Positions 19,520 to 28,862 of a DNA stretch of 64,000 bases are shown here, in pieces. Position numbers and translations under genes: made by a program. This DNA comes from Gammaproteobacteria bacterium MOLA455 (GTDB taxonomy: Bacteria > Pseudomonadota > Gammaproteobacteria > Pseudomonadales > Porticoccaceae), in assembly GCA_000511875.1 (NCBI GenBank), contig AZIN01000001.1, positions 1,061,332 through 1,125,331 of the forward strand. The letters are read 5' to 3'. Positions within the stretch are counted from its first letter, which is position 1. Every line of letters begins with the position of its first letter. The notes below the pieces were generated by a model that was not told where the DNA came from, searched no databases, and saw only the letters and a list, made by a program, of their open reading frames with translations.

Positions 19520-20038
19520 ATGCTTAAAACAATTAGCAATTTCGATGTCATTGGGTTTTTGTGGTTTAACCGACTACAGACCTCAGGGCCAGTACGAGGT
19601 GTTTTTAAAGCCATTTCCCACACTGGCGATGGCCATCTTTATATTGCTCTGGCCATAGCTGCGCTGCTTTCACAGAATGACCAAAACCTGTTGTGGGCGC
19701 AAGCTGTGTTGCTGGCTTTTGTTTTTGAACTGCCCTGCTTCATGTTACTCAAAGCATTTTTCAAACGAGAGCGACCATTTAATAAATTACCCTCGTGCAT
19801 ACGCGCAGTGCAGCCCTCTGATGAATTTAGCATGCCTTCTGGCCATACGGCGGCAGCATTTTTAGTGGCCAGTTTGCTTGTCCAGTTTTATGGGGACGTG
19901 GCGTTAATAGCCTATTTCTGGGCTGGTCTGATTGGTCTCTCTCGAGTGGTGCTGGGCGTACACTATCCAACCGATATTGCCGTTGGTGCCATACTTGGTT
20001 TGAGTGCAGCTTCTATTGCAACCGCTATCCTCTTGTAA
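19520..20038 (+). CDS. PAP2-family membrane phosphatase
   Basis: This 172-residue membrane protein has the three-part acid-phosphatase signature: KAFFKRERPF, PSGHTAAAF with the catalytic His, and SRVVLGVHYPTDIAVG. Several hydrophobic helices surround these motifs. The family removes phosphate from lipid substrates such as undecaprenyl diphosphate or phosphatidic acid on the outer face of the inner membrane. It ends 9 bases before a glycosyltransferase-like gene, so the two are likely co-transcribed and may act on the same lipid. The exact substrate is not indicated. Confidence 0.88.
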   Translation: MLKTISNFDVIGFLWFNRLQTSGPVRGVFKAISHTGDGHLYIALAIAALLSQNDQNLLWAQAVLLAFVFELPCFMLLKAFFKRERPFNKLPSCIRAVQPSDEFSMPSGHTAAAFLVASLLVQFYGDVALIAYFWAGLIGLSRVVLGVHYPTDIAVGAILGLSAASIATAILL

Positions 20039-20047
20039 GGCAAGTTC

Positions 20048-21064
20048 ATGAAAATTCTTTACGGAGTCCAGGGCACCGGCAATGGTCATCTATCCAGAAC
20101 CAGAGCTCTCTTACCGGCGCTCCAGCGGCCTGGTGTTGAAATCGACTTCGTGTTTTCTGGTCGCAAGCAAGAAGATTTTTTTGATATGGGGGATTTTGCA
20201 GACTTCACTGTGCTGCAAGGACTGACGTTAATATTTGAACGCGGGCGTATGCAGATCGGCAAAACAATTCTCGGTAATAATATTTTCCGACTGATCAAAG
20301 ATATCCGTCAGCTAGACCTGTCTGGGTACGATCTGGTTATTTCAGATTTTGAGCCTATTACCGCCTGGGCAGCAAGGCTTCAGGAGGTTCCCTGTATTGC
20401 AGTCAGCCACCAATGTGCTTTTTATCAAAACGTTCCCAGGGTCAAAGGGCATTTGGCCTCGCAGCTATTGATGAAATTTTTTGCTCCAAGTAAAACCTCC
20501 GTTGGCTTTCACTACCATCACTTTGATCAACCAGTGCTACCCCCTTTGATAGGGCCCCACGCAGCAGGAAAACTTCTTAAAAAGAAGATCGTTGTCTATA
20601 TGGGCTTTGAAGATCTCAATGATATTATTGCCTTTGTGGAGCCATTTACCGACTATGAGTTTGACATTTTTGCCAAGGTAGAAAACGTGCAACACCTCGG
20701 CCATATCAAGGTTAATCCTCTATCCCACACGGTCTTTCATGAGCAACTTATGAACTGTTCGGGCGTGATTAGCAACGCTGGATTCGAACTTTCCAGCGAG
20801 GCCCTGAGTTACGGTAAAAAATTACTCGTCAAGCCATTGGCCGGACAGTATGAACAGCTGTGTAATGTTTTAGCCCTTAAGAAAATGGGCCGTGCCACTG
20901 CTATGGACTGTCTTGATCAGGGTATTCTGAAGAGATGGCTGCAGCAAGATTCGGAACCGGCGTTGAATTACCCGCCAGTGGCAGAACCATTGGCGGACTG
21001 GATCCTAAATCCAAATCGACCAAGCCTGGCGACTCTGGCCAGACAGGTCTGGGGTTCCAGATAA
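20048..21064 (+). CDS. MJ1255/VC2487-family glycosyltransferase-like protein
   Basis: This is a GT-B-fold protein of 338 residues. It opens MKILYGVQGTGNGHLSRTRA, with the GxGxGHxxR loop of UDP-sugar glycosyltransferases such as MurG. The C-terminal half has NAGFELSSEALSYGKKLLVKP and QYEQ, matching the nucleotide-sugar-binding end of that fold. The family is conserved but its acceptor is not established. The pairing with a PAP2 phosphatase suggests a lipid-linked glycan. It is convergent with guaA, about 100 bases away. Confidence 0.82.
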   Translation: MKILYGVQGTGNGHLSRTRALLPALQRPGVEIDFVFSGRKQEDFFDMGDFADFTVLQGLTLIFERGRMQIGKTILGNNIFRLIKDIRQLDLSGYDLVISDFEPITAWAARLQEVPCIAVSHQCAFYQNVPRVKGHLASQLLMKFFAPSKTSVGFHYHHFDQPVLPPLIGPHAAGKLLKKKIVVYMGFEDLNDIIAFVEPFTDYEFDIFAKVENVQHLGHIKVNPLSHTVFHEQLMNCSGVISNAGFELSSEALSYGKKLLVKPLAGQYEQLCNVLALKKMGRATAMDCLDQGILKRWLQQDSEPALNYPPVAEPLADWILNPNRPSLATLARQVWGSR

Positions 21065-21160
21065 GACGGGCCTGCTCCCGACACTTTTTCTCGACACCCG
21101 CAAGTAAATCGTCTTTGTAACTGTCAGCTCGCTTTAAATCAATAGCTTACGTCTGCCCGA

Positions 21161-22738
21161 CTATTCCCACTCAATCGTCGCCGGCGGCTTGCTCGACACA
21201 TCATAGGCTACTCGAGACACATCGGATATTTCATTGATAATACGATTGGAGACTTTCTCCAGCAACTCATAGGGAAGGTGCGCCCAGCGCGCAGTCATGA
21301 AGTCGATAGTTTCAACGGCGCGCAGCGCAATAACCCACTCATAACGCCGTGCATCGCCAACGACACCGACGGATTTAACCGGAAGGAATACCGCGAACGC
21401 CTGACTGGTTTTTTGGTACCAGCCAAAATTGTGCAACTCTTCAATGAAGATTGCGTCGGCTTCACGGAGAATGGCGCAGTACTCGCGTTTCACTTCACCG
21501 AGGATACGCACACCGAGGCCGGGGCCAGGGAATGGATGACGGTAGACCATATCGTAGGGCAGGCCCAGTTCGACACCGATCTTGCGCACTTCGTCTTTAA
21601 ACAGTTCGCGCAGTGGCTCAACCAACTTTAGGGCCATGTGATCTGGCAGCCCGCCGACATTGTGATGAGATTTAATGACATGGGCTTTGCCGGTTTTTGA
21701 GGCGGCGGATTCAATCACGTCGGGGTAGATCGTACCCTGAGCGAGGAATTTCACATTGTCTATTTTACGAGACTCTTCATCAAAGATTTCGATAAAGGTG
21801 TTGCCGATGACTTTGCGTTTTTTCTCTGGGTCACTGACCCCGGCTAGGCCGTCTAAAAACTGGTCTTGAGCATTGGCGCGAATTACTTTGACGCCCATGT
21901 TTTTAGCGAACATTTCCATGACCATATCGCCTTCGTTTTTGCGCAACAGGCCGTTGTCGACAAATACACAGGTGAGCTGGCTGCCAATGGCTTTGTGCAG
22001 CAGTGCCGCGACTACTGAGGAGTCGACGCCACCGGAGAGACCCAAGAGTACATGGCTGTCGCCAACCTGTTCTTTTACCCGGGCGATCTGATCTTCGATA
22101 ATCGCGGCGGCGGTCCAGAGGCCTTCACAGCCACAGATCTGCAGAGCGAAGTGTTGGAACATACGCTCGCCCTGAAGGGTGTGAGTCACTTCAGGGTGGA
22201 ATTGAATGCCGTAGAATCTTTTCTCTTCGTTGACCATGCCGGCGATGGGGCATGAAGGGGTCGAGGCCATCAGACTAAAGCCTTCGGGCATGGCGACGAC
22301 TTTGTCGCCGTGGCTCATCCACACATCCAGCAGTGATTCGCCGTCGCTGCCGATATGGTCTTTGATGTCCTGTAGCAAGGCTGATTCGTTTTCTACCTTG
22401 ACCTGAGCATAGCCAAATTCACGCACGTCAGAGGTGTCGACTTTTCCGCCCAGCTGGCCTGCCATGGTTTGCATGCCATAGCAGATACCCAACACCGGCA
22501 GGCCCATTGTGAAGACGCAGTCTGGTGCGCGGGGCGATGATGCGCCGCCGGTGACAGATTCAGGTCCGCCGGAGAGGATTATGCCTTTGGGATTAAATTC
22601 GCGAATTTCTTCTTCGGTGATATCCCAGGCACGGATCTCTGAGAACACACCAATCTCCCGCACGCGGCGAGCAATCAGTTGAGTGTACTGGGAACCAAAA
22701 TCGAGAATAAGAATCTTTTGCGAATGTAGATCTGACAT
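21161..22738 (-). CDS. guaA: GMP synthase (glutamine-hydrolysing)
   Basis: This cytoplasmic enzyme aminates XMP to GMP using glutamine and ATP. The 525-residue protein has an N-terminal class I glutamine amidotransferase domain ([18 protein letters not shown], nucleophile in LGICYGMQ, and the His-x-Glu of QFHPEVTH). The ATP-pyrophosphatase domain follows with P-loop LSGGVDSSV, and then the dimerisation domain ending in the characteristic KPPATIEWE. guaB lies upstream on the same strand but is separated by a strong terminator, so guaA may be transcribed partly from its own promoter in the 173-base gap. Confidence 0.98.
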   Translation of the reverse strand: MSDLHSQKILILDFGSQYTQLIARRVREIGVFSEIRAWDITEEEIREFNPKGIILSGGPESVTGGASSPRAPDCVFTMGLPVLGICYGMQTMAGQLGGKVDTSDVREFGYAQVKVENESALLQDIKDHIGSDGESLLDVWMSHGDKVVAMPEGFSLMASTPSCPIAGMVNEEKRFYGIQFHPEVTHTLQGERMFQHFALQICGCEGLWTAAAIIEDQIARVKEQVGDSHVLLGLSGGVDSSVVAALLHKAIGSQLTCVFVDNGLLRKNEGDMVMEMFAKNMGVKVIRANAQDQFLDGLAGVSDPEKKRKVIGNTFIEIFDEESRKIDNVKFLAQGTIYPDVIESAASKTGKAHVIKSHHNVGGLPDHMALKLVEPLRELFKDEVRKIGVELGLPYDMVYRHPFPGPGLGVRILGEVKREYCAILREADAIFIEELHNFGWYQKTSQAFAVFLPVKSVGVVGDARRYEWVIALRAVETIDFMTARWAHLPYELLEKVSNRIINEISDVSRVAYDVSSKPPATIEWE

Positions 22739-22819
22739 TGATGGTCTCTCTAAAATAAGCCCTTTAAAATAGAGCTTTCGATAATGAATATTTTAAAAAA
22801 CGCCTAGGCGTCTTCTCAG

Positions 22820-22858
22820 AAAAAAGAAAGGCTGCGACATTAATTGAACGCAGCCTTT
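22820..22858 (-). terminator. Rho-independent terminator between guaB and guaA
   Basis: A perfect 10-bp stem, AAAGGCTGCG (22827-22836) with CGCAGCCTTT (22849-22858), is followed on the minus strand by C and then six T. It lies directly downstream of guaB. A second small palindrome, CGCCTAGGCG, sits at 22801-22810. Confidence 0.85.
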
Positions 22859-22911
22859 TCTAAAAACACTAAAGCACTTCAACACCAAAGCACTCCAACA
22901 GCAAACAACTG

Positions 22912-24387
22912 TTATCGGCCACCGGCCGGATAGTTTGGCGCTTCTTTAGTAATCTGCACATCGTGCACATGACTCTCGTTGGTACCAGCCGAAGTCACGC
23001 GAACAAACTCGGGCTCAGTGCGCATCTGCTCAATGGTGCTGCAACCGGTGTAACCCATTGCCGAGCGTAGGCCACCCATCATCTGATGAATAATAGCTGA
23101 CACTGGACCTTTATAGGGCACACGACCTTCGATGCCTTCGGGAACTAATTTCTCGGCACCGTCGTTTACATCTTGAAAGTAGCGATCACTGGAACCCTGG
23201 TTGCGCGCCATGGCGCCCAAGGAGCCCATGCCGCGATAGGATTTGTAGGAGCGACCCTGATAGATTTCGATATCGCCCGGGGCTTCTTCAGTACCGGCCA
23301 ACATGGAACCCATCATTACGGCGCTGGCACCGGCTACAACGGCCTTGGACATATCCCCTGAATAGCGAATGCCGCCGTCGGCAATCACCGGAACGTCGGT
23401 TCCTGCGAGAGCAGCAACGGCGTCGGCGATAGCGGTAATCTGAGGTACGCCAATACCTGTGACTATGCGCGTAGTACAGATTGAACCTGGACCTATGCCG
23501 ACTTTGACGCCGTCGGCTCCGGCATCGGCCAGGGCTTTGGCACCTGCACCTGTAGCGACGTTGCCGCCAATCACCTGAACATCTGGGAAATTTGTCTTGA
23601 TCCACGTGACGCGATCGAGCACGTTCTTGGAATGGCCGTGGGCGGTGTCGACTACTAAGACATCAACGCCAGCGGCTACTAGAGCAGCAACACGCTCGTC
23701 TGTGCCCTCACCTACGCCGACTGAAGCGCCAACACGGAGTCGACCCTGATCGTCTTTACAGGCATTGGGATGCTGTTCGGCTTTGTCTATATCGGTAACG
23801 GTGATTAGACCTTTGAGTTCAAAGGCATCATTTACGACCAATACTTTTTCAATTCTATGTTCGTGGAGCAGTGCCCGCACTTCGTCGGCCTCGGCACCCT
23901 CTTTGACTGTGACTAGCTCGGCTTTGGGTGTCATCACTGAGGTCACCAGTGCATCCATATCTGTGGCAAAACGCACATCGCGACGAGTCACTATGCCCAC
24001 TAAGTTGCCGTCTTCGAGAACCGGTAGACCAGAGATGTTGTTGGCGACAGTTAGGGCATAGAGCTCGGCAAGGGTTGCTGAAGACTGAATTGTGAAGGGG
24101 TCTTTAACCACACCACTTTCATATTTCTTCACTGCCAGAACTTCTTTAGCCTGCTGTTCGATGGTCATGCTCTTGTGGATAATGCCAACGCCGCCTTCAG
24201 CTGCGATGGCAATAGCCAGGCGCGCTTCGGTGACTGTATCCATAGCCGCTGAGACCAGGGGGATATTCATGGTTATGCCACGAGTAAGCTGGGAGTGAGT
24301 CGACACGTCTTTTGCTGTAACAGCAGAGTAGCCGGGTACCAACAGTACATCGTCAAAGGTTAATGCTTCATGGGAAATGCGTAACAT
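22912..24387 (-). CDS. guaB: Inosine-5'-monophosphate dehydrogenase
   Basis: This enzyme converts IMP to XMP with NAD+, the committed step to guanine nucleotides. The 491-residue protein has the TIM barrel interrupted by two CBS domains (about residues 95-205). The catalytic loop is [11 protein letters not shown], the phosphate site is [13 protein letters not shown], and the flap has [12 protein letters not shown] monovalent-cation and C-terminal region ends with the QITKEAPNY segment. It is divergent from xseA, as in many gammaproteobacteria. Confidence 0.98.
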   Translation of the reverse strand: MLRISHEALTFDDVLLVPGYSAVTAKDVSTHSQLTRGITMNIPLVSAAMDTVTEARLAIAIAAEGGVGIIHKSMTIEQQAKEVLAVKKYESGVVKDPFTIQSSATLAELYALTVANNISGLPVLEDGNLVGIVTRRDVRFATDMDALVTSVMTPKAELVTVKEGAEADEVRALLHEHRIEKVLVVNDAFELKGLITVTDIDKAEQHPNACKDDQGRLRVGASVGVGEGTDERVAALVAAGVDVLVVDTAHGHSKNVLDRVTWIKTNFPDVQVIGGNVATGAGAKALADAGADGVKVGIGPGSICTTRIVTGIGVPQITAIADAVAALAGTDVPVIADGGIRYSGDMSKAVVAGASAVMMGSMLAGTEEAPGDIEIYQGRSYKSYRGMGSLGAMARNQGSSDRYFQDVNDGAEKLVPEGIEGRVPYKGPVSAIIHQMMGGLRSAMGYTGCSTIEQMRTEPEFVRVTSAGTNESHVHDVQITKEAPNYPAGGR

Positions 24388-24394
24388 AGGGGGA

Positions 24395-24461
24395 CGCTTA
24401 CCTCAGCGAGGTTTTAAAAAGTAAGCGCTGCATTATAATTCAGCGGCTGTCTTAAGGTAAA
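24395..24461 (-). promoter_or_regulatory. guaB sigma-70 promoter and leader hairpin
   Basis: On the minus strand a -35-like TTTACC (24456-24461) and a perfect -10 TATAAT (24432-24437) are separated by 18 bases. Transcription would start near 24425, giving a leader of about 38 bases. In that leader CGCTTAC (24421-24427) and GTAAGCG (24395-24401) form a 7-bp stem directly upstream of the ribosome-binding region, which may influence translation. Confidence 0.6.
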
Positions 24462-24482
24462 CAACTATTTAGGCATCTAAAA

Positions 24483-24554
24483 GAGTATCAAAAGGAGGAT
24501 AACGAGGAGTATCAAAAGCCAGATTAAAGGGCCAGATTAAAGAACCAGATAAAA
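24483..24554. repeat. Short direct repeats upstream of xseA
   Basis: GAGTATCAAAAG occurs at 24483-24494 and 24507-24518. CCAGATTAAAG then occurs at 24519-24529 and 24532-24542, with a decayed third copy at 24545-24554. They fill most of the space between the guaB promoter and the xseA start; no function is evident. Confidence 0.6.
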
Positions 24555-24592
24555 CCGTGACTTAGAGTAGCCTGCGTACCTACAATGTACAG

Positions 24593-25942
24593 ATGAAATC
24601 CAATCCCTCAGAACGTCAAATCTTTAGCGTCAGCCAGCTTAACCGCAGCGTCCGCCATCTAATCGAAACTCAACTGCCACTACTCTGGGTGGAGGGTGAA
24701 ATTTCGAACTTTGCCCGCCCGGCTTCCGGGCATTGGTATTTGACCCTAAAAGATGACCAAGCCCAGGTTCGCTGCGCAATGTTCCGTAATTCCAATCAGC
24801 GGGTTGGCTTTAAGCCGGCCAATGGCACCCAGGTGTTGGTGCGCTGTCGCGCCGGTCTCTATGAGGGTCGCGGCGAGTATCAGCTGGTGATTGAGCATAT
24901 GGAAGAAGCTGGCTTTGGCGCGCTGCAGCGGCAGTTTGAGGAGCTTAAGCAGCGGCTTGGCGATGAGGGCTTGTTTGATAATCAGTATAAAAAACCGATG
25001 CCCGATTCAGTCTCGCATATAGGTGTGATTACCTCGGCTACCGGAGCGGCGGTTAAAGATGTGCTGTCGGTTTTGGAACGGCGCTTTCCGTCAATTAAGG
25101 TAAGTATTTTCCCTACAGCGGTTCAGGGGGAGCAGGCAGCGAAACAGATTGCCGAGGCTATTAGTAATGCCAACCAGCTGGGTCAGTGCGATGCGCTGAT
25201 TGTTGGACGCGGTGGTGGCTCTCTGGAGGATCTCTGGCCGTTTAATGAGGAGATTGTGGCCCGGGCTATTTTTGCCAGTGCAATGCCGATTGTTAGTGCG
25301 GTGGGCCATGAGGTGGATTTCACGATTGCGGATTTTGTTGCTGATTTGCGTGCGCCTACGCCCTCTGCGGCGGCGGAGCTTTTGAGTCCTGATGGGGTAG
25401 ATATCCTCGATCAGTTCGAGGGTTTTGAGATTCTGCTGACCGAGGCTGTAGGTCGCAAGATTCAGCAGTTAGGGCAGCGTGCGGATTATTTGAAGAAGCG
25501 TTTGCGTCACCCCGGGCACAAGCTGCAGGAGCAGAGTCAGCATTTGGATCATTTGGATATTCGTTTGCGTCGGGCGATCAATAGTGAACTTGAGCAGCGG
25601 CGTCAGCAGATGAATCGCGTTCAGAGCCAGCTTGCTCGGGTGCATCCCGGTGAGGCTATTGGTGATTATCACCAGCTGGTGGCTAGGTATGTGAAGCAGA
25701 TGTCGCGATCGGTTAAGCAGCAGCTTGAGATTCAGCGCAGCAAGACTGGTCAGGCGATGCATTTGCTGGATACGGTCAGTCCGCTGAAGACGTTGGGGCG
25801 AGGGTATTCAATTATTCGCAATGCGGATAATGCGGTGGTTAAGTCTGTGGCTTCTGTAAGCGAAGGGGATATTTTGCGCGGGCAGTTGGAGGATGGTGAG
25901 GTGGTTTTTGCTGTGACTGGGACTAATAGTAAGACTCTCTAA
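24593..25942 (+). CDS. xseA: Exodeoxyribonuclease VII large subunit
   Basis: XseA is the catalytic large subunit of exonuclease VII, which degrades single-stranded DNA to oligonucleotides. The 449-residue protein has an N-terminal OB fold (LLWVEGEISNFARPASGHWYLTLKD), then the nuclease core with GVITSATGAAVKDV, GRGGGSLEDLWPFNEE and SAVGHEVDFTIADFVADLRAPTPSAAAEL, and a long coiled-coil region near 280-385. The small subunit gene xseB is not adjacent. No strong Shine-Dalgarno sequence precedes the ATG. A small hairpin (CTCTCT/AGAGAG) overlaps the stop codon. Confidence 0.97.
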   Translation: MKSNPSERQIFSVSQLNRSVRHLIETQLPLLWVEGEISNFARPASGHWYLTLKDDQAQVRCAMFRNSNQRVGFKPANGTQVLVRCRAGLYEGRGEYQLVIEHMEEAGFGALQRQFEELKQRLGDEGLFDNQYKKPMPDSVSHIGVITSATGAAVKDVLSVLERRFPSIKVSIFPTAVQGEQAAKQIAEAISNANQLGQCDALIVGRGGGSLEDLWPFNEEIVARAIFASAMPIVSAVGHEVDFTIADFVADLRAPTPSAAAELLSPDGVDILDQFEGFEILLTEAVGRKIQQLGQRADYLKKRLRHPGHKLQEQSQHLDHLDIRLRRAINSELEQRRQQMNRVQSQLARVHPGEAIGDYHQLVARYVKQMSRSVKQQLEIQRSKTGQAMHLLDTVSPLKTLGRGYSIIRNADNAVVKSVASVSEGDILRGQLEDGEVVFAVTGTNSKTL

Positions 25943-25970
25943 TAAGAGAGCCTGAGTATTGGGTGCGCTA

Positions 25971-26126
25971 TAGCCCCTGGCTCTGTCCTTGAGATCGGTC
26001 CCATGGGCGCTATTATTTTCAGCGTTCGCACAACTCGCTGGCGCTCAGACAGGTGCTCTCTCTTTCTGAAAATAATTGCTCCCATAAGCGGGCTCTGATT
26101 GATCTCAAGGACAGACCCAGAGACTA
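25971..26126. repeat. 156-bp imperfect inverted repeat element
   Basis: The outer arms 25971-25996 and 26101-26126 are reverse complements with 3 mismatches in 26 (core TGTCCTTGAGATC). The inner arms around 26000-26022 and 26066-26090 match again, with ATTATTTTCAG against CTGAAAATAAT. The whole would fold into a long interrupted hairpin. No coding capacity is visible. It lies between the ends of xseA and the methionine gamma-lyase gene, a typical place for a MITE- or REP-like element. Confidence 0.7.
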
Positions 26127-26198
26127 TCTGGGCATTCGCAGTAGGCTGGGGGCAATTAGAATTTCGTTTAGAGGTTTTGGTTGAGCGGCTGTTCTCTG

Positions 26199-27398
26199 TT
26201 AATTTTCTAGGGCCTGTTCTAGGTCCGCAATAATGTCTTCGATGGCTTCTAGTCCGGCTGAAATACGCACTAGACCTTCACTGATGCCATGGGCGGCGCG
26301 TTCTTCTAATGTGTATACGGAATGAGTCATGCTAGCTGGATGTTGGATTAGAGTTTCTGCGTCCCCTAAGCTGACCGCGAGTTTGGCTAGCTTGAGTTTG
26401 TTGAGCATGCGGACACTGGCGTCGTATCCGCCTTTGAGCTCTAGGGCGATCATGCCACCGAAGTCGTCCATTTGCGTAGAGGCTATAGCGTACCAAGGAT
26501 CAGTCTTTAAGCCGGGAAAAAATACCTGATCAACCGCTGGATGCTGGTGGAGCATTTCGGCGATTGCCTGGGCGTTTTGGCAGTGGCGTTCCATACGTAG
26601 CTGAAGGGTTTTGATGCCTCGAAGGATTAGAAATACGGTCATAGGTGAGATGACTGCGCCGGTCATATCCTTTAAACCAAATAGGCGAATCTGTTGAATG
26701 GTCTCTGCATCACCGACTACTGCGCCGGCAATTAAGTCGCCGTGGCCGCCGAGATATTTGGTCGCCGAGTGGACGACCAAATCGGCTCCGAGAGTCAGGG
26801 GTCTTTGCAGTGCGGGTGTGCAGTAGGTGTTGTCGACCATTATTTTAATATCGGAACTGTAGTCTTTAACCAGGGTGCTGACTGCGGCTATATCGATGAC
26901 CCGCATATTAGGGTTCACTGGGGTTTCGAAGTAGATCACTTTGGTTTTGTCGCTGAGGTAACTTTGCAGTTCGGCATGGTCGGTGAAGTCGGCATAACAA
27001 ATATCCACACCAAACTTCTTTAGGCCATGTTCCATAAACGAAAAGGTGCAGCCGTAGAGCGTTTTGTCGACGAGAATTTGATCGCCGGGACCCACTAATG
27101 TCCAGAGCGTGGCAGTGATGGCACCCATACCTGATGCGGTTGCCAGTGCCGCCTCGCCCTCTTCTAGATCCGCCAAGCGGTTTTCGAGAATTTCTTGGGT
27201 TGGGTTGGAGATACGGCTGTAAAAGTGGCCTTTCTCTTCTCCTGAAAAACGCCCAGCACCCTGGGCCACGCTGTCAAATGAGTAGGTTGAGGTCATATAA
27301 ATTGGTGGATTGAGAGAACCTTCGTTGGCGGATGAATCATAGCCAGCGTGAACGGAGCGGGTAGCGAAGGAGAGTTTTTTTTGGCGATCAATGGACAT
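26199..27398 (-). CDS. megL: Methionine gamma-lyase
   Basis: This PLP enzyme breaks L-methionine into methanethiol, 2-oxobutyrate and ammonia. The 399-residue protein is of the Cys/Met-metabolism fold, with the PLP lysine at Lys214 in [12 protein letters not shown] and the phosphate-binding SRISNPTQ. Cys117 in LYGCTFSF is the residue that marks methionine gamma-lyases; cystathionine enzymes usually carry another residue there. [18 protein letters not shown] is also typical. It is divergent from an Lrp-type regulator, the same arrangement as mdeA-mdeR of Pseudomonas. A cystathionine gamma-synthase or O-succinylhomoserine role is less likely. Confidence 0.88.
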   Translation of the reverse strand: MSIDRQKKLSFATRSVHAGYDSSANEGSLNPPIYMTSTYSFDSVAQGAGRFSGEEKGHFYSRISNPTQEILENRLADLEEGEAALATASGMGAITATLWTLVGPGDQILVDKTLYGCTFSFMEHGLKKFGVDICYADFTDHAELQSYLSDKTKVIYFETPVNPNMRVIDIAAVSTLVKDYSSDIKIMVDNTYCTPALQRPLTLGADLVVHSATKYLGGHGDLIAGAVVGDAETIQQIRLFGLKDMTGAVISPMTVFLILRGIKTLQLRMERHCQNAQAIAEMLHQHPAVDQVFFPGLKTDPWYAIASTQMDDFGGMIALELKGGYDASVRMLNKLKLAKLAVSLGDAETLIQHPASMTHSVYTLEERAAHGISEGLVRISAGLEAIEDIIADLEQALEN

Positions 27399-27530
27399 GA
27401 TATTGCTCTGTAAAAGGTAATTTATGCCACTAGAATAAACCTCCCGAACAGGTTAAATCTTACCTTATAGTTTGTTAAATTTATTTAAAATAGCTATATT
27501 CACCACATTATGAATATTTACAGGTGAATT

Positions 27531-28010
27531 ATGCCAATTCCAAAGCTAGATCGAATGGATCGTCGTATTCTTGAGGAAATTCAGACTAATGGCAGCATTA
27601 GCAATCTCGAACTGGCTGAACGGGTTGGTCTTTCGCCCTCCCCCTGCGCTCGCCGTGTAAAGCTGCTTCAAGAGTGCGGCATCATTAGTCGGCAAATTAC
27701 TCTGCTGGATCAGAAAAAGCTGGGGCTGCCGATTAGTATTTATATATCGGTGAGTTTGGATAACCAGAGCCCGGATCGATTGGCAAATTTTGATAGCAAG
27801 ATTACTAGTTGGCCTGAGGTTGTTGAGTGCTCATTGATTACGGGCAGCGATACTGATTATTTATTAAAGGTGGTTATGCCGGATATGGATTATTACCAGC
27901 GTTTCCTGCTGGATAAGCTAAATCAGGTTGCCGGAGTAAGCAGCATTAAAACCAGCTTTGTATTGCGGCAGGTGGTGCAGCGAACTGAGATGCCGCTAGA
28001 TCATATTTGA
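27531..28010 (+). CDS. Lrp/AsnC-family regulator (MdeR-like)
   Basis: This 159-residue regulator has an N-terminal HTH (LDRMDRRILEEIQTNGSISNLELAERVGLSPSPCARRVKLL) and a C-terminal RAM effector-binding domain (about 68-150) with CSLITGSDTDYLLKVV. It is divergent from megL, with a 132-base AT-rich spacer. Divergent Lrp proteins next to methionine gamma-lyase activate it in Pseudomonas, so it is probably the local activator; the methionine response is inferred. AGGTGA lies just upstream of the ATG. Confidence 0.9.
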   Translation: MPIPKLDRMDRRILEEIQTNGSISNLELAERVGLSPSPCARRVKLLQECGIISRQITLLDQKKLGLPISIYISVSLDNQSPDRLANFDSKITSWPEVVECSLITGSDTDYLLKVVMPDMDYYQRFLLDKLNQVAGVSSIKTSFVLRQVVQRTEMPLDHI

Positions 28011-28028
28011 CCGCTATCGATAGCGGTC
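28009..28028. repeat. 20-bp perfect palindrome at the Lrp-gene stop
   Basis: GACCGCTATCGATAGCGGTC is self-complementary and begins inside the stop codon of the Lrp-type gene. No T-run follows. It could act as an mRNA 3' hairpin or a protein-binding site. Confidence 0.7.
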
Positions 28029-28106
28029 GGGATAACAGGCTCTGAGCAGATAACGGACTATAAAGACCGAACAGGCTGGGCACTTCAGCACGAGATAAAC
28101 AACGCC

Positions 28107-28727
28107 CTAGCTAATTAATGTCTCGAGCTCTTTTGGGGAAGAGATAGCCAAACTGAGGTCTTTTAACAGCCCATTCTCAATACTATAAATCCACGCATGC
28201 ACTGAAAGATCCTCACCGCGCTTCCAAGCACTTTGAACCACGGTGGAATTACACACATTGGCAGCCTGCTCTAGGACATTTAGCTCACAGAGGCGCTTAA
28301 ATTTTTCGTCACCCTCCAGCTGGCTCAACTCCTCAGCATGAAAACGACTGACGTCTTTAATGTGGCCTAACCAGTTATCAATCAGACCATTTTCTTCATT
28401 GCCCATGGCAGCTTTGATACCGCCACAACCGTAGTGACCGCAGACAACAATGTGCTTAACTTTCAGTGCATCCACTGCGTATTGAATAACTGACAGACAA
28501 TTGAGATCTGAGTGCACAGCGACATTGGCAATATTTCGGTGAACGAAAATCTCACCGGGGGGGAGTGCAACTATCTGATTGGCCGGCACGCGGCTATCTG
28601 AACAGCCAATCCACAGATACTCTGGAGCCTGTTGTTTGGAAAGCTGAGTAAAAAAGTCCGGATTCTTGTCTTTAACCTCACTGGCCCACTTAACGTTTCT
28701 GTCGAACAGATGTGATAGATTTTTCAA
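28107..28727 (-). CDS. can: Beta-class carbonic anhydrase
   Basis: This zinc enzyme interconverts CO2 and bicarbonate. The Zn ligands and catalytic dyad appear as GCSDSR (Cys and Asp) and CGHYGCGG (His and Cys), with ELFVHRN-like GEIFVHRNIAN between them. LCELNVLEQ and QSAWKRG further support the E. coli Can-like subgroup. A TTG at 28727 is chosen as start: AGAGGATG precedes it, and the first residues (LKNLSHLFDRN) line up with the E. coli protein start. A GTG 23 codons upstream (28796) has no ribosome-binding site and would add a non-conserved extension. Confidence 0.92.
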   Translation of the reverse strand: MKNLSHLFDRNVKWASEVKDKNPDFFTQLSKQQAPEYLWIGCSDSRVPANQIVALPPGEIFVHRNIANVAVHSDLNCLSVIQYAVDALKVKHIVVCGHYGCGGIKAAMGNEENGLIDNWLGHIKDVSRFHAEELSQLEGDEKFKRLCELNVLEQAANVCNSTVVQSAWKRGEDLSVHAWIYSIENGLLKDLSLAISSPKELETLIS

Positions 28728-28800
28728 GACTGGTTCATCCTCTCTAGGGCTGCCATCAGGGGGTTCTTGTGACCGTATTTTACAGATAGCGGGCACAATT

Positions 28801-28837
28801 AATAGCCTGTGAGATGAATAGCCTGTGAGATGAATAG
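28801..28837. repeat. 16-bp tandem repeat
   Basis: AATAGCCTGTGAGATG occurs twice in direct succession (28801-28816 and 28817-28832), followed by a partial third copy. It lies upstream of the carbonic anhydrase gene. Confidence 0.7.
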
Positions 28838-28862
28838 TCGGCTGAATTAAATGCCCGGCGAA

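Noticed and set aside
23288-23605. Arg/Ser-rich frame of 105 codons inside guaB
   Set aside because: Same-strand out-of-frame shadow of the conserved IMP dehydrogenase.
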